Positions 12,214 to 25,041 of a DNA stretch of 64,000 nucleotides are shown here, piece by piece. Origin of the DNA: Ooceraea biroi (lineage: Eukaryota > Arthropoda > Insecta > Hymenoptera > Formicidae); NCBI RefSeq assembly GCF_003672135.1, contig NC_039516.1, forward strand, positions 1,550,001-1,614,000, given 5' to 3'. Each line of letters starts with the position of its first letter. The first letter of the stretch is position 1. Under the pieces are notes generated by a model. The model made no database searches. It had not been told where the DNA came from and worked only from the letters and a program-made list of their open reading frames with translations. Both the position numbers and the translations under genes were made by a program.

Positions 12214-12716
12214 TTACTCGAGGGTGGCAGCAAAGGATACGTTGCCGCTGGACGCGGCCGCCAACAGCAGCGTCGGCGGCAACGGCGCCGGCGGTACCGT
12301 CGAGGTCAGCTCGACCGGTTGTGGCGGCGGTGACGGCGGCGACAGCGACGGCGATGGCGTCGGCGTCGGCGTCGACGTTGACGTCGTCGTTGTGGTTGGA
12401 CAATCGCTGCCGACCCCGTAAACCTTGGCGTGATTTACCTCGAGCGCGACGATCAAGTCGGCTAGCCCGGCATCGCACAGCACGGGATTATCTGTGAACA
12501 ACAAAGTGCGTGTATGAGAGTGTAAGGGCCGGTCGCGAGACGTACGATGAAGTAGAACAACAATAAGATACGAGAAACGAGAGAGGAGTGTACATGTGAG
12601 GCTCGCGTGTACTCCACCCAATGCGATACGCACCATTTTTTACTCCCTGTATCTCACTTTTGGATTTTACTGCATGTCAACCCTAAATACGAGAGAGAGA
12701 GAGAGAGAGAGAAAGA

Positions 12717-12786
<70 letters not shown>

Positions 12787-12820
12787 TGGTGCGTGCGTGG
12801 GCGTGCGGCGTGGTGCGTGG

Positions 12821-12852
<32 letters not shown>

Positions 12853-15800
12853 TGTGTGTGTGTGTTGCGTTGCGTCGATTGTAAATTATCGTGAAAAAAA
12901 TTATCGTAAAAGCGCGCGATGTATAACAATGTGGCACCAGCTGTAATAACAAAAATTATAACTTAGCTTTGTTATTCAATAATATTAAACATCGTCTAGA
13001 TAGATAGCCGTGACACAAAGCCGACGGACTATTGCGGCCTAACTAAATTTTCCGAAATTTTTTTTTTTTATTTTTACGAGCCCCATGTGGGGTATTTCCT
13101 AACAAAGAAGTAAAGAAGTAGTGTCCAATGAAAATTGAGACCGACCGGAGATAACGGGATTGGGCGCGATAACGTTGACTGCAAAGAAAGACGATATATT
13201 AACAATAACAACAGCTCTCAACGGGCAGACGCCGGTATACAATAAATAATTCGAGATGGCGCCACAGCGGGGGTTATCGCGAGAAATGTAACCGTTGTAA
13301 CAAATAATATACGCCTCGGGAGCCGAACGAAGCCAAGCCATTATCAGCGAGTAATTTATTTTCTGCCGCTTCTCCCCGTCGCCGGTCGTTCCCTTCACCA
13401 TTCTCTTTCTCCTCTTTCTCGCTCTTTCTCCGCGTGCTCGCTGTCTATTTTGCTTGTCCGTGCAGGACCTTACGGGCGATGTTTATTAATTATGCTGATG
13501 TCACCGTGCCACCCATCTATCCTGTTCGATTAACGTTTAACGACCTAATTCAATTTAATCATATACCAATTATTGCGCCAAGTAACATTGCGCTAAAAAT
13601 TCAGCGAAAAACGAACGGAAGTGCAGAATAATCCTCTCGTGGAAGAACAGAAGATTGCATCTGTATCGCGTTAAAATGTACATTTCAGTAGAGTTTGTAA
13701 TGTAATGAGTATTTTTAAATCATGCTGTGCACAACATGTTGCATAAGATTTATATCTATTTACATCTAAGAGAGATTTTTTTTTAAATCCACCGCGACAT
13801 GAGCTTGTCTCACCGAGTAAAGATTCTTTTATCAAAATCAGAGTATCGTTTACAGCAGTCAAGTTAAACTCGATTATCGTCCACTTTTGGCGAATCTTTC
13901 ACGTATCAAACGAGTGTATAGCGAACATTACATTTATTCATTTCTTTCTCATCAAAGGGATTATTAAAATTGGATCTGCCGATATCCTCTCGCTGTTAAC
14001 TTTTATCGAATTTATCGAGCAACATCGCATACGTTCATATTTTGAAGAAAAAATATTTTCCAACTTACTTTTGAATTAATATAAGAAAATAGGATAAAGC
14101 AAGTATTAATTTTACCATTTGTCTCCATCATGTAACGTTAACATAAGCGATACGTCGATACGTACATGTGCATATGATGGAGAGTGTGATGTAAATATGG
14201 TATTCAAAGGGAATGAGGAGCCTCGACTCTCGGGAGAAGAGCGAGGATATCTAATATAAACTTTACCTTGAAGGTATATACGTAGCACATCGGGGACTCC
14301 GTGAATCGTGCATCGCGTATTGGCCACCAGCTCCGGCATAAGAGTACGTATTTGATTCATGCTGATGTCGGCCCAGCAGAGCACCGGAAAACCGCGAAAA
14401 TCTCGGCCGGACAGCGTGACCAGGCGATTGTGCGACGCTCTCAGTTCCTCCAACGACGGTAACCACGTCTAAGCGATCATACAATATCGGTACTCAGCTG
14501 GGTTGCGTAGTGAACATTGGCAAATGCAGGGAACGGAAAAAGAAAAGTCGGAAAGTGGATCGAGAGTGCTTTACCTCAGATGTGTCTTCAAGAGTAGTGA
14601 GCTGATTGTGCGAGATGTCAAGCACACGGAGACTGTCGAGACCTCGCAGATCACGCGGTCCAATTGTGGGGCCCAGAGCATTGTGGCTGAGATTGAGCCT
14701 CTGCAGCTCCTTCATGCCTAGGAACAGCGAGCCGTCCAAACTGCGCAGTTCGTTGTGCTGAAGACGTAAATCCTGAATGTTGCTGCCCGCAATTTCCTCA
14801 CCCTCCTCCTCGACCAGGTTCTACAAGTATCGCGGATCGGTCCCGGCCGATCGTTTCCGTTGATTAGTCGTTGTCATTGACCTGCAGAGAGCATCGACAA
14901 TGAAGCAGATACCTACCTCGGAGGATGGTCTTCCCCGGTGCAGTTTAGCGATCCGGTTATTCGACAGATCAAGCAGTCTTAGCTCACGCAGACCACGCAG
15001 AGAGGCTAAGGAGAACTCGCGCAGTTCGTTGTGCGTAAAGTTGAGGCATTTCAACGATCTAAGGGGATAAAGGGAACTACTTCCATTCCCATCGCCGTCC
15101 GCGCCACCGAGAGACTTGAGGGAGTTGTGCCCGAGTTCGAGGTCCTCCAACATTTCGGCCTCTAGGAAATCGTCCGCGTTCAGCTAAAGAGGCATAATTC
15201 AGGCGTCCCTTAATTTTCTATCCATAATATAATAGCGCATAATTAACTTTTGTGAAGAAGAAAACCACGACGCGAGACACCTCCGTCTGTTTCGTCGGGA
15301 GCACGGCTCGAGATCCTTCCGCCAGGCGGAAGGCGGCAATAATTACGTTACGTCGCGGTAATTGGCTCAATGTGGTGCGCTTTAGCGCGAACGAACGCCT
15401 GCACTCCGCACCGCGCCGTCGTGCGCGTTAAAGCACAATATTCGAGAGCACGTGCTCTCCGAATGCACTCGCCTTACGGTGTCAACTACAAATTGCAATT
15501 GCATAGCGCAGATTTCTTCATTCTAAATTCTTTAAAATCGCTACGTTTGAAGAAAAATTTATATATATTTCGAAGAAATACGAATTGTTTGAAAAGTGGA
15601 ATTTTTAACTGTTGTTGAAAATTAAATGTCAACCTTTGGTTTCTAAAATCAGATCACGATCGAGATTCAGAAAGAATTTTTCGTGATGTAATCGACGTAA
15701 CGATTTACTGAATATACCTCTTGCAGCTCGTTGTACGAGAGCTCCAAAAACTTGAGGCGCCTGGCTTTTTGCAGAGTGCCTTCGAGATTTCGGATTTTGT

Positions 15801-18800
15801 TGTGTTGGAGAAAGAGGGTCTCGAGACGGTGGAGATGTCGAAACTCGGCCGGGAGATGCGTCAATTTGTTGTCCACGGCGTAAAGCATCTTGAGATTGTG
15901 GCCGGACGACGGTAGCTCGCCGTCGAGTGACGTGAGCTCGTTAGAATTAATGAGCAACCACTCGAGTTGATTTAGATCTCTGCAAGCAAACAAATGGGAC
16001 GTGTTGACTAAATCGTGGGGAATCCTGTTCTACGTGTTCACTGCCATCGAGTGCCATCGAAGATTCTCGCGCGGTTTTAAAGGTCGATGCTAATCGCCAA
16101 TCCACGCACTGAATTTGCCGCGCATCAGCAATTCGCTTGTTGCAATCATAAGCCAAATGAATTAGATAAGAGACGCAGTAAATAATAAACAGGATACGCT
16201 GCGTTAGCTTCACGACGCAAAGAGTCTCTTCGATCTACGAACTATCGCGAGAAAAAGAGCCACAACGTATGAGCGACAGAAAGGTCAACGTGGACACTGG
16301 CTATCCAGAATGTGCGGAAAATCGAAAATTTAAATTAATTAATATTAACGTAAATCAACGGAAACCGTGTTTTTAATATGCAACTGCAGCTGATTTAAGG
16401 AGACGTATCACTCGTACCTTAGAGTACGATTCAGGCTTTTCAGATGATTCCTGCCGACGTGCAAGTGCTTTACCAGAGGCGGCAGCGAGCCCGGGGTCAT
16501 CTCGGAGATCGCATTTCCTGCCATGGCCAAATGCTGAAGCGTCGGATTGTACTGAGCAAAAAAAGAGCATGATATCGCGCATGCCATTATGCACATTTTA
16601 TATAATTTTTCGTCTTCATGCTGTAATATATTATCAAGTTTCACTTCACCGAATCCTCTTCCTCATTGCGACTCGCGCGAAAAGTTCGACGCGTAATTAA
16701 GCAACCATTTAAGGCACGTGGCTAGTCGCGTGCGCTGACGGTACCGCGACGTATTATGTTTCCTTTAAACGCCCGTAAACTTGTGACTTCGATCTCCGAT
16801 AACTAATATATCTTTCGAAACACGGTACCAAACACATTGAGTCTAAGATCAAGCCAAGTTCAAGTAATCCCAAACACTCACCTTGAAGTCATCCGGATCG
16901 ATACGGCTTATCCGATTCCTGCTGAGGTCCAGGGTTCTCAGCAGCGAGAGATGCGACAGGATGTGTCTCGGTATCGATGGCACTTCGTTGTCCGCAAGGC
17001 TCAAGTACTGCGTCCGACCGAGACCGGCAAAAACGTCACCGTCTACGACCCTGCAAATCATGATTATCTCAAGCTCATTCACAACTCCTTGACAATTTCG
17101 TAGATTGTAAGAGCGGCACGATTTTTCCGTGAGTCATGACCCTCGTCTTCGGCTTGCTTTTCTAAAAACTTTCGTAATCGCGTCGTCGAGTGACGTTTCA
17201 TGTTTTCCTCCGTGTGATTCTATTACACGTTTATCATTTCTTATTTGTGTAAGTAGTACGTGACCGGAGCAACGGGATCGCCGGACCAATCGTGAGCTCT
17301 GAAAAAGTGACGACGCGCCAGACGTTATCGTTCGATTATTCACTTAGTATTGGCTCACTGCGGCTCGTTATTTAATTATTCCACGACGACGAACGCACAC
17401 ACAGCCTTCCCGCGATAACTCGCGCCTCTTTGCCTGACCTCTTTGTCAGGCATGATTAAGATTTCATTCTTACGCCCCGCATCCCCCTTTTTTCTGTCTC
17501 CCGCGAGGATAGTTGACGTTCCTAAAGAGACGCGCAGTCTTCAAGGACCGTCGCTCGTTCCTCGCCTGGCCGCGCGGAATACGCGCCAAGTAGGATAATC
17601 AAGGAAGACCGGTAGCTCGTCCTTTGTGCCGCTCGTAAAGGATGACGGCCACCGGACGCGTTATTCCGAGGAAAGATAATGACACAGAGCGTGCCAACGC
17701 GCCAACTGGAAAACAGGGGGATCGCCTCGACCGGGCGACCGTGTACCGGGGTGCATCCACTGAAATTCGACGCATATCGTGACGATTTATCGCGCTCATT
17801 CATTCACCGGTCCCTATGACGGAGCCATTGCGTAACAATGTTATCTATTCCGCTACGATATCCCGATTACGCTGTGTACGCGATGTTTTAACGTCATTGT
17901 GAGTCGCGTGACTCGCGACTATCGGAATGTCGATTGCAAAATTTCTCACCCGCTTCTATCTATTTTATCTAATAAGCGTTACCTAACAAACACATGCAAA
18001 GTCATCGGGTTAAGCGGGATGATTAATCGGGATGAGATCTCGAGTGAGATCTCGCGGGTGATCCGCTGATCGCGCTGCCATTTTCCTCGGTATTACATCC
18101 TGAGTGTCCAGGCGCCGCGAGACGAATGCTCGTTTATGAGAATTAAGATCGCTTCTTTGTTATACATGTACAAATGTCTCCTTTCAATGTCCGCAATAGC
18201 AGACGATGACCTTTTGCAAAGATACTGGCCGGCGGTGTCGACGTGTATAGTTTACACGTACACTTACGGACAGTGCCACGTAATGAGTTGCATGAGTAAA
18301 CAATTTCAAATTCTAATTAACTACTGTTACATTAGTCGAATATCTTAACTCTCAACGAAGCATTAAGAATATAAATAATCTAACGTATCGTCAATACGAA
18401 CGAGCGTTGAAAAGAAAGGAGAAGTGCTGAACATCCACGATGCATTTGAGGAACGGTTTCAATTCCAAACTGTCGTTATTATTGTGCGATTGTGTACGCG
18501 CGCGATGTAGTAACCGTGACTGATAAGTAGCGTCATATTATCGTGCCCTCACGGTTCCCCTCATCGGGGACTTCGGCACTCCCCTGGCTTTAGCTGTATC
18601 GAAAATCTCTATCGCTCGCAAGCGCGTGCACGTATAATACGGTATTAGTTTTTCGTAAGGACGCTAATTCTCCTGCAATGAATGTCGTCAATGGATTATT
18701 CAATGCAATTGCATGAGCGCAAGCTCAGTCGCACTCACCCCAGGTGATCGTGATTCAGCTCAAGCCGCGTGATGGACATACGCAGCTCCTTGAAATCGTG

Positions 18801-19172
18801 ACGCGATATGTCGCGCAGATTCGAGTGTGCGACTCGCAGGGTGATCTGCTGCTCGGGGGTGAATTTGCCGCTCAACGCCTCGGCCAGTTGATCGAACGAT
18901 TTCATCTTCTCGCATAGCACTTCGATACGTTCCCCCAGGTGATGACCGCCACCACCGCCGCCGCCACCACCGACTCCGCCAGCATTGTTGTTCGCGTTGA
19001 CGGCCCCACCGGCGGACGCGGCTACCGTCACCGCCGCTGTCTGCGCCTGGTTGATAACGGGACTGGTGAACTCCTCTTGTCGGCAGGTGCACGGGCTGAT
19101 TTCGCGACGCACGGCGCAGTGGAGGCTCGTGCTGGCCGCAAGGCCCAACAGCGTGTACAGAATTCCAGACAT
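12214..19172 (-). CDS. Secreted leucine-rich-repeat protein
   Basis: Eight exons join in frame: 19172-18739, 17050-16882, 16551-16418, 15979-15718, 15183-14917, 14820-14575, 14468-14267 and 12491-12214. They give 1,992 bases and 663 residues. A signal peptide (about residues 1-20, MSGILYTLLGLAASTSLHCA) precedes a cysteine-containing N-cap (PCTC...LCEKM), with an inserted poly-Gly tract at residues 68-76. About 16-17 LRRs follow, including LDLSRNRISRI, LFLQHNKIRNL, LDLSNNRIAKL and LNLSHNALG. A short C-cap (NPVLCD...SDC, about 573-602) leads into a Thr/Pro/Ser-rich tail and ends FAATLE. I see no clear transmembrane helix, so it is probably secreted or matrix-attached, possibly a cell-adhesion or guidance-type LRR protein. 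I cannot name the orthologue. Introns 1 and 7 are long (about 1.7 kb each). Confidence 0.9.
12691..12875. repeat. Compound GA / GT / CGTG microsatellite
   Basis: (GA)n at 12691-12715, (GT)n at 12720-12753, then CGTG repeats to about 12851 and a short GT tail. It lies in the last intron of the LRR gene. In the transcript sense it reads (CACG)n, (CA)n, (TC)n, 200-385 bases before the final acceptor. Confidence 0.95.
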
Positions 19173-22100
19173 GTCACTGTCACTCTGTTTACAACCGTGC
19201 GATTGCGACTCGATTATCGGTGCGACTCTATCGATGCGCGATCACGCGCGGAAAACAACAACGTCCTCGCGACGCGGGGGGGGCTCGTGAGCAGTGCACC
19301 CTCCGCGCAGTCACCTTTTCCTCCTCCAAGTGTCCTCGTCCTCGTCACTCGGCGCACTGTGCGCGCACGAATGATCGAGATTTAATCCTGCGATCGTTCC
19401 TCAAATTAATGTACACGGACGTTGACACGATGTCGCATAGCGCGGCGGACAGTCTGGAGTTTGTCGCGCGTTGGTATGTTATTCGGACACTGCTACCCGA
19501 TCACTGATCAACACTGGCAGGAGGAACCGACACAGCAGCAGCAGCAGCAGCAGCAACGACTGACAGCCACGTGTTATCTGTACTGTCGCCGATTCGCACC
19601 ATCCTACGGAATATAAGTTCACCGCGGCTCCCTCTCTCTCTTTTTCTGTTGCTCTGCCGTCTCCTTTGCTGCCGTGGGGACGTTCGAAGGAAGCTTATCG
19701 TCGTCGCCAATGGCCTTCCTCTTGGCGCCACGGACGCGGCAACGGCATTAAGCCGCGGCGCGCCGCGCGAGACTTACTTATAGTCGCAACCGAGTCGTCG
19801 CGTCGGTACCCACCGTGGCGCCGCGTGCCTCCTTCGGCGAGGGACTCCCTTCGAGCTCTTCTTCACTCTTCTTACGCGACTCCCACCGTCGTACGTTACG
19901 CGCGTACACCGACGAGAGCTCATCCTCTTTTTCTCCCGGCCTGGCCCGACTCCGGCCGCTGGCTCTCCCCCTGCGCGTACCACCACACCCCATGCTATGC
20001 GTATTCTCGTTCTCCTCCCCCTTACCCTTCCTCACGCTATCTATCTACCCATCTCTCTTTCTCCCGGCCGTTGTTGTTCGCCCCGTCCTCCCCGTTCTTC
20101 CTCTGTCGTGCCCCACGGCATGTTCCTAACTCTTACTCCCTCGCCACCGACACTACTACCGCGCTTACTCAAATCCGGTCCCCTCTAAGCGCACTCCTCT
20201 TCTTTTACGTTTATCCAAGTATTCCGGAAGTTTTGCTCGCCAGTGCAAGAGCTCTCATCCCTGTTCGTGGACCGCGAACGACGCAGCGATGTCGAGAAAG
20301 CGAGGATTTTCGTGAGGACAATCGCATCTCCGGCAAAAGGATTCATCAACCTCTCTCCGTTGTCCATCGCGCTGCACACACGTCGCAAGCGGTGTTTGCA
20401 CCGATAAGCGGACCGATTGCTCAACTTCTGACCTTTGCTTAACTGCTTCGCACGATGCGCGACATGAAAGAAAATACATACCAGATAATACTCTCGTGCT
20501 CTCTCTTCCATTCTTTCTCTCCCTCTCTCTTTCTTCCTCTTTCCGTCTGTGAAGCATTGCAATAGCGTGGCGCGTTACTCTATCGCGTCCCTTTTTCCCT
20601 TCTTCGTTAAGACTAGTTAAAAATGTTAAGTCTGAAATTGACGAGATGAAAATTTCAGAACCAAGATTGACTATTTTATTTCTTTGCATCCTGAAGATCT
20701 GAATAATTCCTGGCAAGTGAGCAAGAGACACGTAAATTTCTTTGGAATGTCGATTCGAGAAATAACCATTGCAGTGATAGTTGTCACCGTTGTCGTTGGA
20801 TTTAGGCTCAACCGATTCGTCATCGACAACGATTACTAAGAGCGAATCTACGTCTTTTGGATCCCGAGTTTCGACGAGTGATTTATAATGCCGAGTACCT
20901 CAGGTAGCCCGGTAGCTTTTGTCGCGACACCTTCTCTTCTGGTTTCTTTTACTCGGAGACCAAAACCGGTATGCAATCTCGTCCAGTTAAATTTTCGATA
21001 CTGCAGGTACGGAGAAATTTATCTTGCTTCGACAGACACGAAAGTCAATTTTAATTGTTACCGATAAGTATAAAAATTAATGATAAAATACGACAACGGG
21101 CTCTCTGAATTGGCCGAAATTGGCGTTTCAATCTTTTTTTTTTAATTGGGAACGGAATCTCGCAAGAAGCGCGTTTCGCGCTTTCGCCCTTTACAAATTA
21201 GCGAGATAAATCCCGACTTAACGTTCGTTAATCATCGCAAGAAGAGCGATCGCGGGAGTACGCGTGTCCATGCTGAGATCGTAAGTGTTGTATCAAGGGT
21301 TCCTCTGTTCATCGTAAAATAATATCGATTACTTAATGAGCTCGCCGATGCGGCGGCGGCGCTTCACGGGTCGCTTGTCATCCAAGTAAACGCCTCTATC
21401 TATATAACGTAGCTGTTTACGCGCATGATTTACGTACCCAATTATGTGCCGTAACTCGCCTGAGGTATGTCGTGCAAATTCCCAAGCCCCGGCGCCACCG
21501 GGACTCGCCTTATATCCTCTTTAAGCTGTTCCACACATTGACTCTCATGGTATCCATCTGTACTGGCGCCTGCAATTCGCCTAATCTCTCCTGGCGTAAA
21601 GGTCATCAAACCGTGGACAAAGCGACATGAGAATCCAGCCTCTCTCGCCCGCGCGACAGTCCAAAACGGGCACGAATTCGAACGGCTTTCATACGTCCTG
21701 GAACATGAAATTCATACGATTTATTTATTTATCCGAAGATAACGGGTGTGAAATAGGGCGAGATCGGACGAGAGAGACGCGAGAGACTCTCTCCTCTCTG
21801 CTGTCCGTTATCGCTCTTATTATCGCCGCGGGCAGAAAGTAATACGGCAGCAAGGGAGGAGGGCCAGAACAAGAGCGAGTGAGGCCAGGCCAGCAGGCAA
21901 GGCAAGGCAAAGCATGGCATGGCATGGCATGGCATGGCATGGCAAGGCACGAGGCACGAGGCACGAGGTGGAGGGACCTAACTCCGTGCCTCGGTTTAAC
22001 GAATGCGAGAATGCGGCCTGGCGCCAACGCACACGCGGCCGCCGCGCCGGCCGCCCTCGGACGCCGCGTCACGCGCTCTCGCCTCTCTTTCTCCAGTTCT

Positions 22101-25041
22101 CTTTTTCTCTCTGTTTAATGACCTTACCGGAGTTTGGAATATTAAACTGCAACCGATCTTTCAATTCGTGTGTGCGCCTCGCGTTTAAAATAAGATGCGT
22201 TTCTCTCTCTCTCTTTCTCTCTCATCAGGGTGTTTCTTCAATCCGTAGATATTGTCATCAATCGTGATTTTTCTTTAAGCAGAACATCGGCGCACATAGC
22301 TTTGGAATTATCAACAGCTTCGTTCCTTAGACTATGTTGCAGAAGAACAAATATATAATAAAATCTCTCACTTTTTCCCCCGGCTGTATCGGTATAGGTA
22401 TGTCGTCCCGGCGCTCTGCCTGTATCTGTGTACCGCATAGCTTCGAGGTATGCAAGCAAACTTCTCCTTTTCTTGTCGTGAAAAGGAACGGAGGAGGAAA
22501 GAAGAGCAGGAGAAGAGTAGCGAGTGGAAGCAGAGCGAGGAAGGTAGCGGAGCGGGCATCGCGCTTTGGTACACATCACGATAGGGTGCTTTACACGTTG
22601 CACGTTGAGATATTGGGAGATAATCGCCCAACGTGGGCGTTGAGGACGCTCAATTAGTCGCTACTGGATTTCTTGGTTCTAACATTGTTGATTATTAGTC
22701 ATTGTTGCAGTAAATTGTCTCGAAAACCGTCCATTTCAACCGTGTCGCGTGATCGGCCGCGTAGGGGGTAGGAAAAGCTATACGAAAAAAAGAGTTAACA
22801 TTACGCATGACGATCTAACAAAAGTCAAGAGGGATTTTGTTTAAAAAACAACGTCATTCATCGTGCCGTAAATCTGATCAGCTTTTCTCCGCTTCCGAGA
22901 CTATGATAGAACGCCAGCTATTTACTCTCATTCTCCGCCTCGAGCGGATCACGCTGGCATTTTGTTATCCTTGGAGCAATTAATTTCCAGCTAATAATTA
23001 ACTATGTACGAGCGATAAATCGATAGGCACTAAAGATACTGCGAAAAACAGGAAAAGTTTCGCTGTTGAACATTCTAATTTTCTAACAAACAATCTCTCA
23101 TTTCTTTTTAAATAAACAAGAAAAATATTTGCAGAATATAGTATCGTGCCTAATTACGCGATATCGAGAAACGGAAAGTAGCGCTTCTGATATACATATG
23201 TGATGCGTGGTGATTACGCGCGTGTTGTACCTAAGGGATTAGCATTTCAACATGGTATTTTCCATATGGGATCCATCAAAATGTCTCGACAACGTTGAGA
23301 GCCTCTGACGAGTGTGTTTACGATGGGATTTAAAGCCAGCCCCCATCTCGTGCCTTTCTGTCGCAGTCACGACTGAATCCTGGCCAAACTTGCCGCTTTT
23401 ATAGTTCTTATTGGGCCTTCTCTCTGGATGGACAGCGGAGATGCGGCGCTCGCCGTTAGCGGGGAACGTCGTCGGTCGACACATGGGCGCCCGTCGCGTC
23501 GGGGCGCCAGACCCGGGAGAGGCCTCTATCATGCTGCAAGATACAGAATGTGTATCATCTCACTTCCTGCATGCAACACTAAAACACCATCAACATTCTT
23601 TTACAAATTCGCGATGCACGTGAGCGATATGCACTCCTCGCGCAGCGAAGTACGTATTACCCTCACGTGAGGAGTCCTGTTTACTGCTTTCATGACGGGT
23701 TTCTTTTTATATTGCATATTGAAGTTATCATTATTATATTTACCGTAATGTATATCTCGTATTTATGCACCTGAAATTGCTGCATCAAGTTTCGCATTAT
23801 ATCTGTTTCTTCTAAGAACAAGAGAATGGTGCCCGAGATAAAAATCGATACGCAACATTCTTTTGAAAGATTTCGTATCTTCTTTCTTCACAGATTTGTG
23901 CAATGATTCATCCTGTTTGTAGACTCCGGTGAATTTAATTAACGCGTAAGAGTTTACAGCATAAATGTGTGCGTAAATATGGAATACTAGTTTGGATAAC
24001 TTGAAGTATTTACTTATCTCGAGCGAAATGTAAAAGCCATCAAAAATAGATATTTTTCTGGAGAAAAGCTGCCGTTTAGACGTTTTATACTAGCGCAGTT
24101 TTTGACCGAAGAGAGTAGCGGCTCGTAGCGGACTTTCGTAGAACTAATTCGAGTGAGGTCATGGGACCATGGCGTCGTCTATCGAAGTTTGTTAGAACTA
24201 CTCATCTAGATTTCGCGGCCTCGCAGTCCCGTTGCGAAACCCAAAAATTTTCCGAAAACGTTCCGAATTTTCATTTCGAAAACATTCGCGACAGGCTTCT
24301 ACTTTTTCCTTGTTTGAAAAGCGACGTAGTGGTACGACTCAACAGCAAATCAAACATAGCTTTCCTTTTTCGCACAGTACGAGTCACCGACAGTAACAGT
24401 ACCACTTTTAATAAACTTTTTATTTATAAATAAAACAGCGCTCATAAATGGTGAATTAAAAGAATTTTCTCGCGGTAACGTTTTAATCAAAAGCATAGAA
24501 TGGAAACACACATGATAAGCAGTAAACTGATGGAATTCTCAGAAATTAGGAACTATTGCTGCCACATGTTGCCAGCTTGCTGAACTGTTGGTAAAGCGCA
24601 TTATGGGTAAAATAACGTGTATCGTGTCCTCCTCCCGTACCTCGTCATTGCATTAACATTGTACGACGTTATGAGATTCGCGATAAAAGGAAGGTGGACG
24701 AGAAAACAGGACGAGCGAACGAAATGAGTGCACGGTGAACGAGTCGCAGAGTATCGCCGATTCGCAAACACGCATCGAACTCCGTTTTTTCCTGCCCTAG
24801 CTCGTATCGTGCTCCGTGCTCGCGATCGCGATCGGTTTTTTAGCCTGCAGAACAGCGTTCGAGGAGGGTGGGTGATTTACTGCGCCGCATCAGCGAAGTC
24901 TAATTGCGAGAGACGAGTTCGAATACGGAAATCCGAGCCTCGTTTCCACTATCGCGCGAACGTGTCTCTTCCCCTCTCTCTCGCGTGTCCTCGAGAACCT
25001 CGTTTTCTTCGTTAACCTGTGACACGAGTACGTCGACAACG
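19173..25041. other. Intergenic region between LRR gene (-) and BAG6 (+)
   Basis: A 5.9 kb divergent spacer. It holds a CAG run near 19532-19554, just upstream of the LRR start, and long CT/CG-rich stretches to about 20550. A GGCAT pentamer repeat is at 21912-21945. The right part is AT-rich. The 258-residue frame at 19666-20442 is Ser/Pro/Arg-rich without domain or splice support and is probably promoter-proximal CpG-rich DNA. The last 300 bases should hold the BAG6 promoter and 5' UTR. Confidence 0.5.
21896..21968. repeat. GGCAT pentamer and GAGGCAC tandem repeat
   Basis: About six copies of GGCAT flanked by related GGCAA units on the left and three GAGGCAC-like units on the right. Confidence 0.9.

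Noticed and set aside
11666..12421. 251-residue frame (+)
   Set aside because: It reads through the GA microsatellite and is antisense to the well-supported last exon of the LRR gene.
11794..12875. Regular repeats that could suggest a CRISPR-like array
   Set aside because: These are simple di- and tetranucleotide microsatellites with no spacers, in a eukaryotic genome.
19666..20442. 258-residue open frame (+)
   Set aside because: Ser/Pro/Arg-rich low-complexity sequence in CT/CpG-rich DNA, no domain, and no splice or poly(A) support.
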